Shown: positions 21,351 through 33,450 of the stretch, in pieces
How the letters are laid out: every line of letters begins with the position of its first letter
How positions within the stretch are numbered: position 1 is the first letter of the stretch
Translations under genes and position numbers: made by a program
Notes under the pieces: model-generated
Database searches by the model: none
What the model saw: the letters and a program-made list of their open reading frames with translations, nothing else
Told to the model about the DNA's origin: nothing
DNA from: Acholoe squamosa
Taxonomy: Eukaryota; Annelida; Polychaeta; Phyllodocida; Polynoidae
NCBI GenBank assembly: GCA_949317995.1
Contig: OX439037.1
Span: 50,378,080-50,442,079, forward strand
Direction of reading: 5' to 3'
DNA length: 64,000 nt

Positions 21351-22356
21351 GAAGTCGGGAGTCATCCCTTTTTATCGGACCCCCTTGTTTTACGTTTGGA
21401 GCAATCACAATAACTATAGGGGAGGCTCCACTTAGCGATTTTTGCTCAGAATCGCAGCTATTCTCACAAACTGGGACACAAACACAAACTAAAAGTGTGA
21501 TTTGTTATCATTGCAAGGTAGAAATTGTACAATGAGGCAGCTATTTGTTTATCTGGGGTGTTATTATGTGCGATCTCAGGCATGCTTGTGTTGTCAAAAA
21601 GATGATTTTATTAATTAAATCAAGCTGGTGTTATGTAAATATTACAGACTTTCCCATTGGGGAGTATCTGCAATTCAATATCAGACAGGTTTGATTTTTA
21701 CAGTACAAGACCCTATGATCTGTGTAACTGCTGTGTTGTTATTTTTTCAATCAATTCAATTCTTTATTTCAGACACGATTGCAATACCAAGGTCCATAGT
21801 ATATGACATATATGTGTATGATAGGAATACCTAAACTATAGTTACGTAATAGTAAAGTGAACATACAGGGATTTATATTTTGCTGTGTTGATATTTATAT
21901 ATTGAACTCCCACCCAATCACAGAGTCTATACAGATGCAGGTTAGTTTGTAAATATTGCACACAAGGAGAGAGATCACCCATCAAATGACTCTTGAAATC
22001 TCATGTTTACAATTTTGAATCTCATGTTTACAATATAGGAATGTCAACACCCTATACCTTAGGCATTATAGGGATACATTTTTGTGAAAATCTACCAAAA
22101 AAATCGCGTAGTGGAGCCTCCACTCATGACTGTCGATATCCCAATCTAAATAAGCATCCCTCGCAGTTCACGTTCTGTGAAAATTTGAAACATATATACC
22201 CTTATCTCCCGCAGTTTACGCCAATTTACTAAAGTGTTAAAACCTCTAGAACCTTGAATTTGAGAGTTCTGATTCTACTTTTGAATAGAATTATTTTGGT
22301 ATGATCTTTTCCGTCTACCCCTACCAGCACTATGATAATGAACTCCACCTCTGTAT
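21351..22356. other. No gene recognised
   Basis: AT-rich; a 20-odd-base direct repeat (TCTCATGTTTACAAT twice, 21999-22036) is the only structure noticed. Confidence 0.4.
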
Positions 22357-22359
22357 TTA

Positions 22360-22494
22360 GGGAGTGGTCATTGTTTATCAACACTTGACCCCTCCTGAGG
22401 GGAGGGGGGCAAAATTAATTCTCCACGCCTCCAGCGCAGGGGGGGGGGAGGCACCAAAAGCCACCCCCCCTGTTGATACATAATGACCACTCCC
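22360..22494. mobile_element. Short Harbinger-like MITE
   Basis: Ends GGGAGTGGTCATTGTTTATC and complement; flanks TTA (22357-22359) and TTT (22495-22497). At 135 bp it is an internal deletion form of the 13419-13679 family. Confidence 0.7.
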
Positions 22495-22554
22495 TTTGAC
22501 ACACCCGTGAGGCCAGCAAAACCTAACTCAGTATTAGATGTGTGTCGGCACCGG

Positions 22555-23115
22555 TTTCTGGCCATTCAGCCCCCAGCCATCCGGCCCCTGATCATCCGGT
22601 CCCTTCCATTCAGCACCTAACCATTCAGCACCTAACCATTCACCCCCTAATAACTCATAACATATTAACTTCATCATAAGTACATCATATCTACGTCATT
22701 AATACATCATAAATACGTCATAAATGCATCTTAACCGCCAAGTCAGTTGAACAGTCTTTTCATACATCATAACTACATTATTTCTACGTCATAAATATGT
22801 CATTCCTACGTCATAACCTCCAAATGAGTTGGAGAATCGTTTTTATACAAAAATACATCATAGATACATCATAAATAAATATGTCATAAATACCTCATGT
22901 GACCAGAATTTTGAAGTTATGATGTAACGATGATGTTGTTATGATGTAGGAATGACGTATTTATGACGTATCTATGCCATGTATGATCAAATATCCATAA
23001 TAGAGAGTTAATGACATATTTGTGATGTATTTATAACATATTTGAGGCCGAATTGGCTGGGGCCTAATGACAGGGGGCTGAATCGCAGGGGCTGTTTGGC
23101 AGGGGCCAAATGACC
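22555..23115. mobile_element. Inverted-repeat element with TACGTCAT words
   Basis: Outer blocks are loosely inverted: CTGGCCATTCAGCCCCCAGC at the left against GGCAGGGGCCAAATGACC at the right, each with several short CATTCAGC/GGCTGAAT words. Inside are many TACGTCATAAATA and TACATCAT words on both strands. No coding frame is present. The boundaries are approximate. Confidence 0.55.
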
Positions 23116-23486
23116 ATAGATTTATTGTATACAAGTGAAGTTTGGACACTGTGACTGTAGACGTCAGAACAAGCCATCTCCGACATGTGCTACAAGTGGT
23201 CATTGAAACCAGATTCATCTATACCATATTACTTAATTCTTTCAGCAACCAAGAAAGGATTTTCTAAAGTTCTGAAATATATGTGACAGTCAATGGCTTT
23301 TTTCTCTTACTCACAAGAAGATACCGTTTGATAGTCAAACTTACTCTGGATGTTGTCGGTCTTGCAGCACCCGAAGTGTCAAGATGGCCTCCCATACCTT
23401 AACTACTGAATCAATTCACCATAGTCTACCCATCCATCCTGCAACACCCCCCCCCCCCGCACCCCTTCCCCCTAATTCTTGTAGGC

Positions 23487-23593
23487 CTGGGTGGCGAAGT
23501 CCATGATCTTGGACAAGTAGCTGTTGTGATTAATGCCTGTCTTGGGAATGGAATCCAAAACCTGGTGAATGGAATCTCTAAAGGCTGATGGAT
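23487..23593 (+). CDS. Candidate terminal exon, product unknown
   Basis: A C/T-rich tract ending TTCTTGTAG (23478-23486) looks like a splice acceptor. From 23487 one frame is open for 34 codons to a TGA, reading GLGGEVHDLGQVAVVINACL and then GNGIQNLVNGISKG. The composition is protein-like but the stretch is short and I recognise no family. No partner exon was identified. Confidence 0.2.
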
Positions 23594-24070
23594 TTTTGGG
23601 TTTTCTGCCTTAAACCGGGTTGTCATTGTCAGACCACAAATCAAAGACAAAGTTTTTCCCTTCTGAGCCATAATCTGGCCTATCTATTGACTTGATCTCC
23701 TTGATAATGGAGTAGGACATAATATGTAAATATACTATATTTATTTTCTTTTCTAAATTCTTAAAAGCTGGGGCAGAAATGTCGGTAATCCTCAAAATAT
23801 TAGAAATAATTAAAGCATTACTGAGCACTGAAAACGCTCCATATTCTCTTTTTTAAACTATGACTCCTGTGGATGGGTCGGGTTATTCTTGCCCCCTTTC
23901 CTATAATTTTCATAGTTTTTGCTTCTACTCCTTTTGTACTCACACCTTTTGAGTTAGGACGTAAACAAATGTTAATCGGTGGTCATTGTCATTTGACCCT
24001 ATCATTACACAACTCGTTTAATGTTATTCACAAACCTGTGATGTCAGAACAAGAGGGTCACAACTGATAG
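23594..24070. other. No gene recognised
   Basis: AT-rich; nothing could be supported. Confidence 0.4.
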
Positions 24071-24142
24071 GCAGAAGCTTCTGCAAGCAGCGCGCATTTG
24101 GGAGTGTGTAACGAACCTGCTGCTTACCAAGCAGCAGGTTCG
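24071..24142. repeat. Two perfect palindromes
   Basis: GCAGAAGCTTCTGC at 24071-24084 is a perfect 14-base palindrome. At 24112-24142 CGAACCTGCTGCTT and its exact complement flank a 3-base loop (ACC), a 14-bp perfect stem. No run of T follows and no Helitron CTRR end adjoins, so its role is open. Confidence 0.8.
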
Positions 24143-24449
24143 CCCATAGTAATTATGAATACATCTTTTTTTGTAGGAATTGAATTAAAATTTTGAATCG
24201 GCAGAAGTGTTTTAATTAATAATCATCTGTGTGATGAGACTGAATAGAATCATTAAACAGTGATAGTTTTCCGGTATCACTACAAAATAAATGCTGACAC
24301 ACAAGTAGGTCAGTTCAGCAAAAGGGTGTATGTTTGGAGAATCTACATGGCCCTCCGCGGAGACGATTGTTGACGCCGTCTCAGTCCCTGGGGTGCCCAC
24401 CCAAACGGGGGTTGGGGGGCAGAGCCCCCGATCAAGGATATACCTGGAA

Positions 24450-24560
24450 TGCCAGATCTCATCTGAATTTGAATTACATTCAGATGAGATCATCTGAAAC
24501 TTATGGAAACTTAAATGGAAGATTATTATTCAGATGAGATCTCATCTGAAAACAGTCGAA
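24450..24560. repeat. CAGATGAGATCTCATCTG palindrome cluster
   Basis: The palindromic core CAGATGAGATCTCATCTG at 24532-24549 is preceded by broken versions at 24451-24466 and 24480-24497. Probably decayed foldback termini. Confidence 0.6.
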
Positions 24561-25145
24561 GGTGTGACAGCGCAGGGTAATCATCGTGGCAGGAGTACAG
24601 TACCCCGTTTCGACACTCGGGTGTAGCTCACAACCTGAGCTACCCCACAGTGCTGCACAGGGTTGGAGTACAGTGTCCGATGACGTGACTTTCAGATATT
24701 GGCCACTGGCGGCAATACGGCGCACTTCCACTCAGTCCCGGGCACTCAGTACAGGATAGAAAAAATACCCACTCCCTTTATGCACATCTATGAGAATGTT
24801 CAACAAAATATGTCACTGTTATTTAGGCATTTTTCAGGACCAACCCACTGCAGCCACCCACCCCTTTTTAATTGTTTTTGTATGGAACATATAGAGGATC
24901 CCAAGGACCCTCCACCCACCCCCTAAGCAGTGACGTAATTGTTGAACGTTCCCCATAATCCCAGCCCCAACGGCGCTGGTTCGTCCATAAAATACAACAG
25001 CAGCCACTGTCCATAGCACGTCACGACTCCTGCCAGTGTAGTGTATTGTGGAGGTGATGATAAAGAGCCATGAAATGTGGTGTTTATAGGACCTCATGGG
25101 CATTGGCCATCCATGAAGTCACAGCCCGACATCATAAAGGCCCAA
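24561..25145. other. No gene recognised
   Basis: Nothing could be supported. Contains CCACCCACCCC-type low complexity near 24850-24925. Confidence 0.4.
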
Positions 25146-25147
25146 AA

Positions 25148-25490
25148 GGTCGAATCCCACTTGGCGAAAAATGGCTGAAATATCTCTGCAATTTTAAATC
25201 TGTTGCGTTTGTGGGATCTACCCCAAATTCACAAGAGTTATAAGTGCAGCAGGGAGCATAGAACACAGGCACTCTCTTGCGATTTTAGGCCAGAAAATAT
25301 ACAATTTACAAAGATATAAACATCAACAAAGTCAAAATATTCCAACAGGTGGATGATAAAACGCAACAGTGCCCTTGTGTTCTATGTTCCCTGCTGTAGT
25401 TATAACCCTTGCGAATTTGGGGTAGGTACTATAAACAGATTCAAAATCGCAGAGATATTTCAGCCATTTTTCGCCAAGTGGGATTCGACC
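25148..25490. mobile_element. TIR element, GGTCGAATCCCACTTGG family
   Basis: The two ends are near-perfect inverted copies over about 50 bp: GGTCGAATCCCACTTGGCG then AAAAATGGCTGAAATATCTC, and complements at 25440-25490. It is 343 bp with no open frame. The inner region has a second inverted pair around GAATTTGGGGTAG. Relatives: 28875-29114, end fragments near 27958 and 32897, and the shared CCCACTTGG in 11692-12090. Confidence 0.8.
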
Positions 25491-27835
25491 TATAGGGATT
25501 GGACCACATTGCAGATGATGATCCATATGCGTCATGGGCTGTCATTGTTGAGGGCTTTAATAATGTACCACCTCTACTATGGCCACCACTACATTGTGCT
25601 GGTGGCCATCACAGAGGGCACCACCCACAGCGCTCATATTGCCTATTCTACCCAACCTGGCTATATGCACCTGACCTAATGCCATCAATATCAAGGAACA
25701 CATGGAAACAAAATGCGAAGGTGCCATGTGAATGATCGTTTAGGACAGGTTTTCTTGATTCAACTAATACAAGTTAGTCAGCATACTAGGCACGTTGTGA
25801 CCTTACCGACAGCAGCTATACTACATTATGTACATGTTGTGTCATTGATGGCAGTGGTTATTTATCTTATCCATACTTGTCTAGTAACCTTTGCTGCCAC
25901 TGGTTATATGCATCATGCTATAAAGCACTGTATAGGTCACTGTGACTTTGCATTTGCCGACAGTGGCCATGCATCATGGTATTGATACACTGTGAACTTG
26001 GTAAGAGGGAGGTATACAGAACACACTATATAGGCATAGGCTGCGTCCGAAGTTGTAATGTAGTCTGGAGGCAGTCTCGCCCGGTCGGGATTCTAGGGAA
26101 TACCTCTCTCGTGTATGGGGATGATGGTCCCCAGTTTCTGGGGAAGATTACTATGCGAGGTACCTGCCTACAAATAAGCACTACAGCAACCAGCGGAAAA
26201 AACTTCTTTTACCCACAAACGCTAGGTGCCAGAGACGACTCACGCTAGTGGTCGAGCTGGAGCCAGATTGGTCTGGAGGTCTGGAGGTTGGAGGAGAACA
26301 TCCAGCACCATTACCATATTCCGTCAGGGGACTTCTGTACTCGTGCTTTCAGTCTGTTCCGTCAATGCCCTCTCTGCACAGAGAGAAGAACACTGATCGC
26401 TTTGATGCATACTGCACAGGTCACAATTTGTCTCCCACATGACATGTATAAAGGCATGTCAAATGAGGTTGACCCTCTCATATTTGGTTCGTCAACTGCA
26501 TTTGATATGCGTAATGAAGAGACGTCACATATTTCTGATCCATTCACCTGAGTGCTAGGTAATACTGTGAGACAATTATGTAAGGGTCAAGAGCAGTCAA
26601 TAACTATGTACCATTGGTTCAATCAAGGGAGGCCTATAATAGAAGGCAGGGGATATCATAGTCCCACAGGCCTGCAACACTAAGGCACTTTTTCCTATCT
26701 ACAGAACTCCTACTTGACTGAGGACCTCTATGCAGTCCATAAGACAAGGGCATGGAGGTGCATGGCAATGCCATATGTCTCCCTGTACTGTAGATACTGA
26801 GATTATAGATTGTGGGTTAGAATACAGTCCTTTGGTTTTTTCACTGACCCACCCATAAGGTGTCTAACCACTCCAGTTGGAGTATTCAGGATGGTGGGTG
26901 TCTATTTTGATATTCAATAACAAATGCAGATTTAACAATGAAATAGAATTCACTACCATTCATTGATAGTATTTACAGACCTTAGTGATCTATTCTTCAT
27001 GAGAACAAAATGACACAGATACATCAAATGTCTCAAGTGTTGGTAGTACTTCTTGGTAGTGATTAGTCCTGGTACCAAAATGGTTGTTTGCTCCATCTAG
27101 TGGAATATCCTAGAACAATTATGTATGTCAAACCATCACATGTCAAGTGCCTTCGACATGGCCGTGACCCTAGTCAACTCACAGATGACATGGCATTTTA
27201 AGGCATGTCAAATCATATGAGGATTACTGTGTGCTACAGTTGTCATGGTGACATATGTGCACATGTCCCAATGATGTGTGCTCTCTGTGTCAAATCAAAT
27301 TGACATGGGTATACATGTCATTTTGTCAGGAAGACTTTTTTCAGTGATGCTATAAACGACACACTGCATGAATGTGCATAAACAGTTATTGAAACTTAGT
27401 GTTGTCGCGTGCTACAAGCTGATATCAAGCACCTACATCGTTGATCGCAGCATTGCCCCCTAGTACCTTCAATATATGTTTTTTTTTCTTTATTGAATTG
27501 TCTATGGCTTGGTTTCTTTCTCAAATCTGGAGGGTGAGACTTTTGCTGTTGCACTCACTGAATGAGGTGCAATCTAGTAATCAAAATACAACATTACAAA
27601 TGCCCTCTGAGATGAAGTATTCTGCACATTGGTGCTTAGTCAGCCAAAATCAAACATCTCAATCAGACAACTCGCATATAGATAAGTCCTCTACCCTTTC
27701 AAAAATATGCGCACTCTCCCTAAAATTTCTAATAAAAGGTGTGGTTCTTTCTTCCACTGTGTTTGGTAATCCAACCCTGGATTTGATGAGGTCATTGTTT
27801 TCTAAATGCCTATGCCTAAATCGCAGCGATTGGTA
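25491..27835. other. No gene recognised
   Basis: Several short open frames on both strands overlap one another and show no domain, splice pattern or codon signal. No repeat structure was recognised. Confidence 0.35.
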
Positions 27836-27839
27836 GTAT

Positions 27840-27960
27840 TTTTACTGTTGGATTCGGGTTGGGTTGAGCAACCTTTACGTTCTATGGGATCTCCAACGCA
27901 ATAGACCAAAATCCCAAAGATATTGGAGCCTTAAATCGCCACATGTGGGAATCGACCTAT
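27840..27960. mobile_element. Fragment of GGTCGAATCCCAC family
   Basis: The right terminus GTGGGAATCGACC preceded by AGATATTGGAGCCTTAAATC parallels 29080-29114. No matching left terminus was found. Confidence 0.5.
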
Positions 27961-28870
27961 AGAGTCGGGAAATTATTGCCTTTTCATTGAACTGAGACCC
28001 TGCATGTGTGGTCTAACCGGGACAACTATACTAACTGTGGACAGGGCAGAAGGCAGCACCAGTTCTTTTGGTCAATTCGGGACAAAATAAATGGTACCAC
28101 ATGTGGAAGTGGCAGAAGAAAACACCTGGTTAGAGTGATGATTTCCATAACTTGATATCCACTTCCCCAATGCGCCTGTGTACTGCAAACGATCTGTTTT
28201 TATCCCATGCCAGGCAACACAACTTCTACAGCACGAGAGGTCTCCCCTGAACCTGGCACTGATGCTGGGATGCCCATGAGGCCTGCTTTGTGAGCCTGTG
28301 AACTCAGCGTTTAATGCAGCTTTCGGAAGAGGAGAGGTTGCAGATCAGTAGAGGGCTGTATGGCTATCTAAGCTCTTGGAGAGGGCTTGATAATTTCAAA
28401 TGGGATACCCTATCCAGCTGCATAATGGGAAATTAAATACTTTTCTATGAACAGTATTGAGTTGAACACTCTGGTTTAAGAGTAAAAAAAAATTTATCAC
28501 TGGGCGGGTGATCTGGCAGATCACCTGCCCTGGTTCTGGTTAGCATGGGGTTCAATGGGATATCCCTGCCCAGTTCCACACTGTTATGGTAAAATCACTG
28601 TTATACCTGAATAGGACCTAGGAAACGATGACAGAACACTGATCACTCCCTTTGTATTGGGTTGAGATGTGGGACCACTGACCTTGGCCCTGCGGAGATT
28701 TTGCGGTCCCAACGGGTCCAATCACTGGCATCATTCAGATTTTAGTAGTTTTGCAGTCACTGTCCTGTGTATATCGGATTGAGATCCTCCAAACTATGGT
28801 GCTTAGGACATAGCCTTACAAATACTGCAAAGCCCTACATATAAGCCGCATCTAGGTTTAAGCCACACCC
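27961..28870. other. No gene recognised
   Basis: No feature could be supported. A TATAAGCCGCATC word at 28842 resembles the termini of 8231-8476. Confidence 0.35.
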
Positions 28871-28874
28871 TTAA

Positions 28875-29114
28875 GGTTGAATCCCACATGGCTATTTAGG
28901 GGTCCAGAATCTCTGTGATTTTGTCCATTGTGTTCCGGGGGCGTTCCTGAGCCCCTAAATTGCAAGGATTGCTCAACTTATCTTGAATCCAACAGTGAGT
29001 TAAGACCCATTACGCAGCTATCCTTGTGATCTAGGGGTTCGGGAACACCCCTAGAATGCAAAAGGCAAAATCGCAGAGATATTAGAGCCCTAAATCGCCA
29101 TGTGGGATTCGACC
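28875..29114. mobile_element. TIR element, GGTYGAATCCCACATGG, TTAA flanks
   Basis: Left end GGTTGAATCCCACATGGC and right end complement, with TTAA on both sides (28871-28874, 29115-29118). It is 240 bp with no open frame. TTAA would fit a piggyBac-type duplication, but 25148-25490 does not show it, so assignment is tentative. Confidence 0.7.
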
Positions 29115-29118
29115 TTAA

Positions 29119-31570
29119 CCTTGGAGATATTCTATAAGGCGCACCAAAGACGTTACCTAAGTGCTATTCTATAATGTTAAAACGCAGCCTACAAGCTGCA
29201 CTATGAATATGGGAAGAGTGTATGAGCTACAGAGGGCATCTGACATAGCTTATTTACACTATGGTACCCTAATCGAGGGGCTAAATACTAAGGATTTAGG
29301 GCCTTTTTCAAGGGGCAAAGCCAAATGAGTATCCTAATTGAGGCTGAATGTTGAAACAGCCTGGGTAGAAAGCTTATTTTCTTAGATAAACATCGACATC
29401 TTTGGCCTAAAGATACAACCATTTACCCTCAAAATTGCCTAACAACCACTCTTAATCAAGGGCCCTCACTGGCTGGTGTCCATGGTCTAAAAATAGCCAC
29501 TTCTCCTTCAAACCATGACAGTGCATGATATCGTTGCGAAGTACCTACCTCCCCCCCCCACCCGGGATCTAGATATCATTGAGTCACCAGATAGAGTCAC
29601 GAGTCGGTTTGTGAGTCATTTATTGCACAACGCAATGCAATTCGTTACTTTTGGGCCCAAGTGAAAAGAATAAGCGAGAAGAATAACAATGGGGCTCTTC
29701 CTTGTCCACCCTTTTGCCTCCCGCCGCCGGAATATCTATTGGATATATATCAGGTAGGGGTGTTTGTGACAATTTCTTGTACTTTTGTTTTGTAGGGGTG
29801 TTTGTGACACTTTCTTGTACTTTTGTTTTAACCTCTGGCCGCCCACACTTTCAGCTCAAAAATCCTGTTATCCAAGTATCATGACCTTACCTATTTATAT
29901 CAACATTTGATTTAGGCTTACCCTATCGTCAGCCCTGCCTAAACCACCGGGTATTAATGCAGTCTATCTGGGCACCCCGTTTAGTAATTCCATGGGAGAA
30001 AGCTGTTCTTGATCATGGTTGTGTATTGGTGTGGTATCAGGGAGCGGTATGAGGACTCATGACTCACTGATGGCGGCCATTGTGTAGGGTTCCCATGGGA
30101 CCCCGCCCCAGTGCAGCTTGGTGTTGTCTCCACGCACCAACACCCGTGTTAATAAGGTATCAGCAGAGGCACTGCTCTCTATTCTTTACGCAATTAGCTG
30201 CATTTCCATACGTCACACGGCTTAAGCAGTCACCACCCACTCATTCATCAGCTACCTTTGTCTATACATATGTCCTAAGTTGTGATGAGCCATGACAGCG
30301 ACCGACAATGTTATGTAAGGGACTGCACTGGACCCCACCCCATCAAAAGCTTACTTCTAACATCCGACTACGAAATTTGCCTGATAGGGCCACCATGATT
30401 TTGTTTCATAACAAAAAATGAGGAAAATGCATGTTTTCAATGTCAAGGAACTCATCTTTATCAATAACAATAGGCTATATGATTATATGACAGCTATATC
30501 AAATTATTTCCAAAATGGCAGCCACATCAATTGAAGAGTCTTCATCTCTGGTTCTAATCAACCTAGAGATAAAATTAAATTTTCAAAAGATATGTTTTCG
30601 ATGTCAGTGAATGATTTCTTGTTTCGTATATCATGAATAAATGTAAATACTACCTGCCTAATGACTATATGATTGAAATGACTTGACATTTAGTGCCTCT
30701 AGCTACAATAATATGTGCCAGTGACTGGGAATAGAACTGATATATTTTTGATCATCGGGCAATAATTTGCTGATTTATGAGCTAACAGGCTAACAAGAGG
30801 TGGATTTCTTCTCCTGCCAAAAATAATTTTATTGTTTGTTGATGTGTGACTCTAGCCTATTTCAATCTTATTCCCTGGACCATTCAATCACATTCCATGT
30901 AGGCCTACCTAAGCACATCTTGACCCACCACCACCAGCTAATAGAGTGTAAGGACTAGCAATTAGTTTCAAGCTTTACTTACTCCTATGCCATTAGGAAC
31001 AGCGAACAAGATAGAATTCAACATATTTTAAGGTAATCAGAGAAGTACAGAGTTTTTAGCCACCATTAGTCTGGTTAACTCAGATTCTGAAGTGGTTGAA
31101 AGGAAAAGGATTCTTCTGTCTAGCCAATGCCATGCCAAGCTTCTGAGAGCAGATCGTCTCAGCTTTCCACAGTTTCAATTATGTTGATGGGAAAATTTAC
31201 TATCAGAGAGATATGGGACAAAATGCAAACAAATCAGGTACATTTTCCTCTCCCAACTTCGAATGATATTTTTTTTCTGGGGTTTTGGGCATGAACGAAT
31301 AAGACCCATTTTCTCTGTCCAAGCCAAATAGTATGCCAGCCATCTTGGAATTTTTATAAAAGTATTATTCAAAACAGAAGAACACACTCTAGTTTCTTGC
31401 TAGCTAGTTGGTTAACTGTTAATCAACCTTCCTCGTATACTGATTTCGATACAGTTTCCGTAGTGCCTATCTAAACATCTACAAGAGTGTAGATGGCAGC
31501 CAGATTTCGAAAGAGGATATCCCTAAAATCGACTAAGTTTGAATCTATTCAAGTACCCTAGTACCACACA
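29119..31570. other. No gene recognised
   Basis: Long AT-rich stretch. A 40-odd-base direct repeat (GGGGTGTTTGTGACA...TTCTTGTACTTTTGTTTT) occurs twice in 29757-29830. No coding or RNA feature could be supported. Confidence 0.35.
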
Positions 31571-31714
31571 TTTAAGGTGACCCTACATATAAGACGCACC
31601 CTCAGTTTAAGCAGACCTATAAGGTACAGCTGGCGGATGGTTTTGAGTCAACCCCCCCCCCCCACTCTTTTGGAAAGCTCATTTAATTGTTCCTTGTCAT
31701 TCACTTGTGGTAAG

Positions 31715-31715
<1 letters not shown>

Positions 31716-31783
<68 letters not shown>
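31716..31783. repeat. (TA)n microsatellite
   Basis: About 34 TA units, degenerating into TATG/TACATA to 31806. Confidence 0.95.
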
Positions 31784-31791
<8 letters not shown>

Positions 31792-32034
31792 ATACATATA
31801 TACATATTGCAAGAGGTATAACAGCGACAGGGAGGTATAATGGCAAGGAAACTCTTGCAGATTGATAGACAAATCAAGATCTGCATATTTAGATATTTGC
31901 CCTTTAGTCCAGTAGCCAGATGCCCAAATATGGCTCAACCTCACACTAAGGTACGGCAAAGGTTTTTTGATTGATTTTGGACAATTAGGGTATGGCGCTT
32001 CAGAATCTGCCAGTTACCGGCCTGGTAACGTTGA

Positions 32035-32310
32035 GCAATTTTTGTTATTCACGGTTGCTTAGCAACCACTTAAATCAACAAAATAGCATGACAAAGGGGT
32101 TAAAACATGCACAAATAAAGAAGGTAATCATTCTTACCCCCCCTAAATCTAGGTCAGACATTCTATTTATGCCAATCGCTTGTTGCTAAGAACCTCATGT
32201 TTCCTAGCAACAAGGAATTTTTCATGTTTTTGCTTAGTAACAGCATGTTTTTGCTTAGCAACAACATGATTCTGCTTAGCAACAGCATGTTTTTGCTTAG
32301 CAATCACAAT
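32035..32310. repeat. X-box-like repeat with 24-bp tandem units
   Basis: GGTTGCTTAGCAACCACTTA at 32044-32063 contains the palindrome GTTGCTTAGCAAC. From about 32225 a 24-base unit (CAGCATGTTTTTGCTTAGCAA) recurs four times. The words match the repeat at 7905-8062 and resemble RFX X-boxes. Confidence 0.6.
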
Positions 32311-32455
32311 TTAACAGCAACCTTTCAAGTCTTCGAGTGAGTATTTCTACACTTTCTTTCATTTTATCATATTAATAGTCCATGACACATTCATTTCCCT
32401 TCATATTGCCAGTTGAAATTCTATTACTAGGTCACATAGCAATCTACAGAAAACA

Positions 32456-32980
32456 TCAAAAACAGTTATAAACAAGAGTAATATTGCTTAGATGAAAAGT
32501 TTCTGGAATTTGCCACAGAGTCTGGCAAAACTTAGATAAAATTTTGTACATGAAGGTATGCTTGTCCCCTTCGATTTGTAATCCAAGTTCCACGTTGCAA
32601 TCCAATCCCTTTAATATCTTATGTTGCAATTTTGTCTGCATAAACTGATTGCCCACATTAGCAATTGCAATATCAAAAGGAATGATATAGCAATTTTCAC
32701 AGAGCTTACTTTTCTCATAGGGTCTATAATTATTGCAAGGCTGGGAAGCCATTTCTATTGCATCAGTGGGATTGGGACATTGCAATAGTGTGCTTGAGTC
32801 CATGCAATTTGCATTGCAGGCAAGACTCCTAATTTGCAAGAGTTCCCGAATTGCAGAAGCTTTTGAGGTATAGATTTCATCGTGGGATTCTACCTTAAAG
32901 TGATAGGGAAAGTAATCACCAAGAGTTTGCTTTTCATTGAGAATGCTTGTCGGTAGATTATGCCAACTGAATTGTATCAA
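32456..32980 (-). other. Unidentified 174-codon open frame over repeat DNA
   Basis: An ATG-initiated minus frame (MIQFSWHNLPTSILNEKQTL...) without a recognisable domain. Its DNA is strewn with TTGCAA/ATTGCAAT words and includes a terminus-like AAGGTAGAATCCCACGA (about 32881-32897, minus), shared with the GGTCGAATCCCAC elements. The frame is therefore probably an accident of repeat composition, though its length is above most neighbours. Confidence 0.25.
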
Positions 32981-33159
32981 CTGAAGTCAATTTAAGTTTG
33001 CAACTGCCAATGTTAAATTCACCAATAGTCCCCTTTCATACTAAACAGTAAACATTCTTATAAATGATATTTTTATGAACGAAGAAGTCTGTATTAAATC
33101 TGCAGAATCTGTGTTTAGTGCAAATGGTATAAACCCCCTCTCCTTGTCACATATGATGC

Positions 33160-33450
33160 TTCAGAATATGGCAGCATATAGGCCTGTTTCACAAAGTTCA
33201 GAATATGGCAGCATATAGGCCTGTTTCACAAAGTTCAAAATATGGCAGCATATATAGGCCTGTTTCACAAAGTTTAGAATATGGCAGCATATAGGCCTGT
33301 TTCACAAAGTTCAGAATATGGCAGCATATGGGCCTGTTTCACAAAGTTCAGAATATGGCAGCATATGGGCCTGTTTCACAAAGTTCAGAATATGGCACCA
33401 TATGGGCCTGTTTCACAAAGTTCAGAATATGGCAGCATATAGGCCTGTTC
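33160..33450 (+). repeat. 37-bp minisatellite, eight units
   Basis: Units start at 33160, 33197, 33234, 33273, 33310, 33347, 33384 and 33421; the third is 2 bp longer. The unit contains TTCAGAATATGGCAGCATAT then AGGCCTGTTTCACAAAG. Open frames on both strands here are by-products. Confidence 0.95.

Noticed and set aside
24112..24142. Rho-independent-style terminator or Helitron 3' hairpin
   Set aside because: No T run follows and no CTRR end adjoins; the setting is eukaryotic.
27441..27836. 131-codon plus-strand open frame
   Set aside because: No recognisable motif; Ser/Leu/Phe-rich as expected from T-rich DNA, and no splice or poly(A) context.
31648..31959. Open frames rich in alternating Ile-Tyr
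   Set aside because: Translation of a (TA)n microsatellite.
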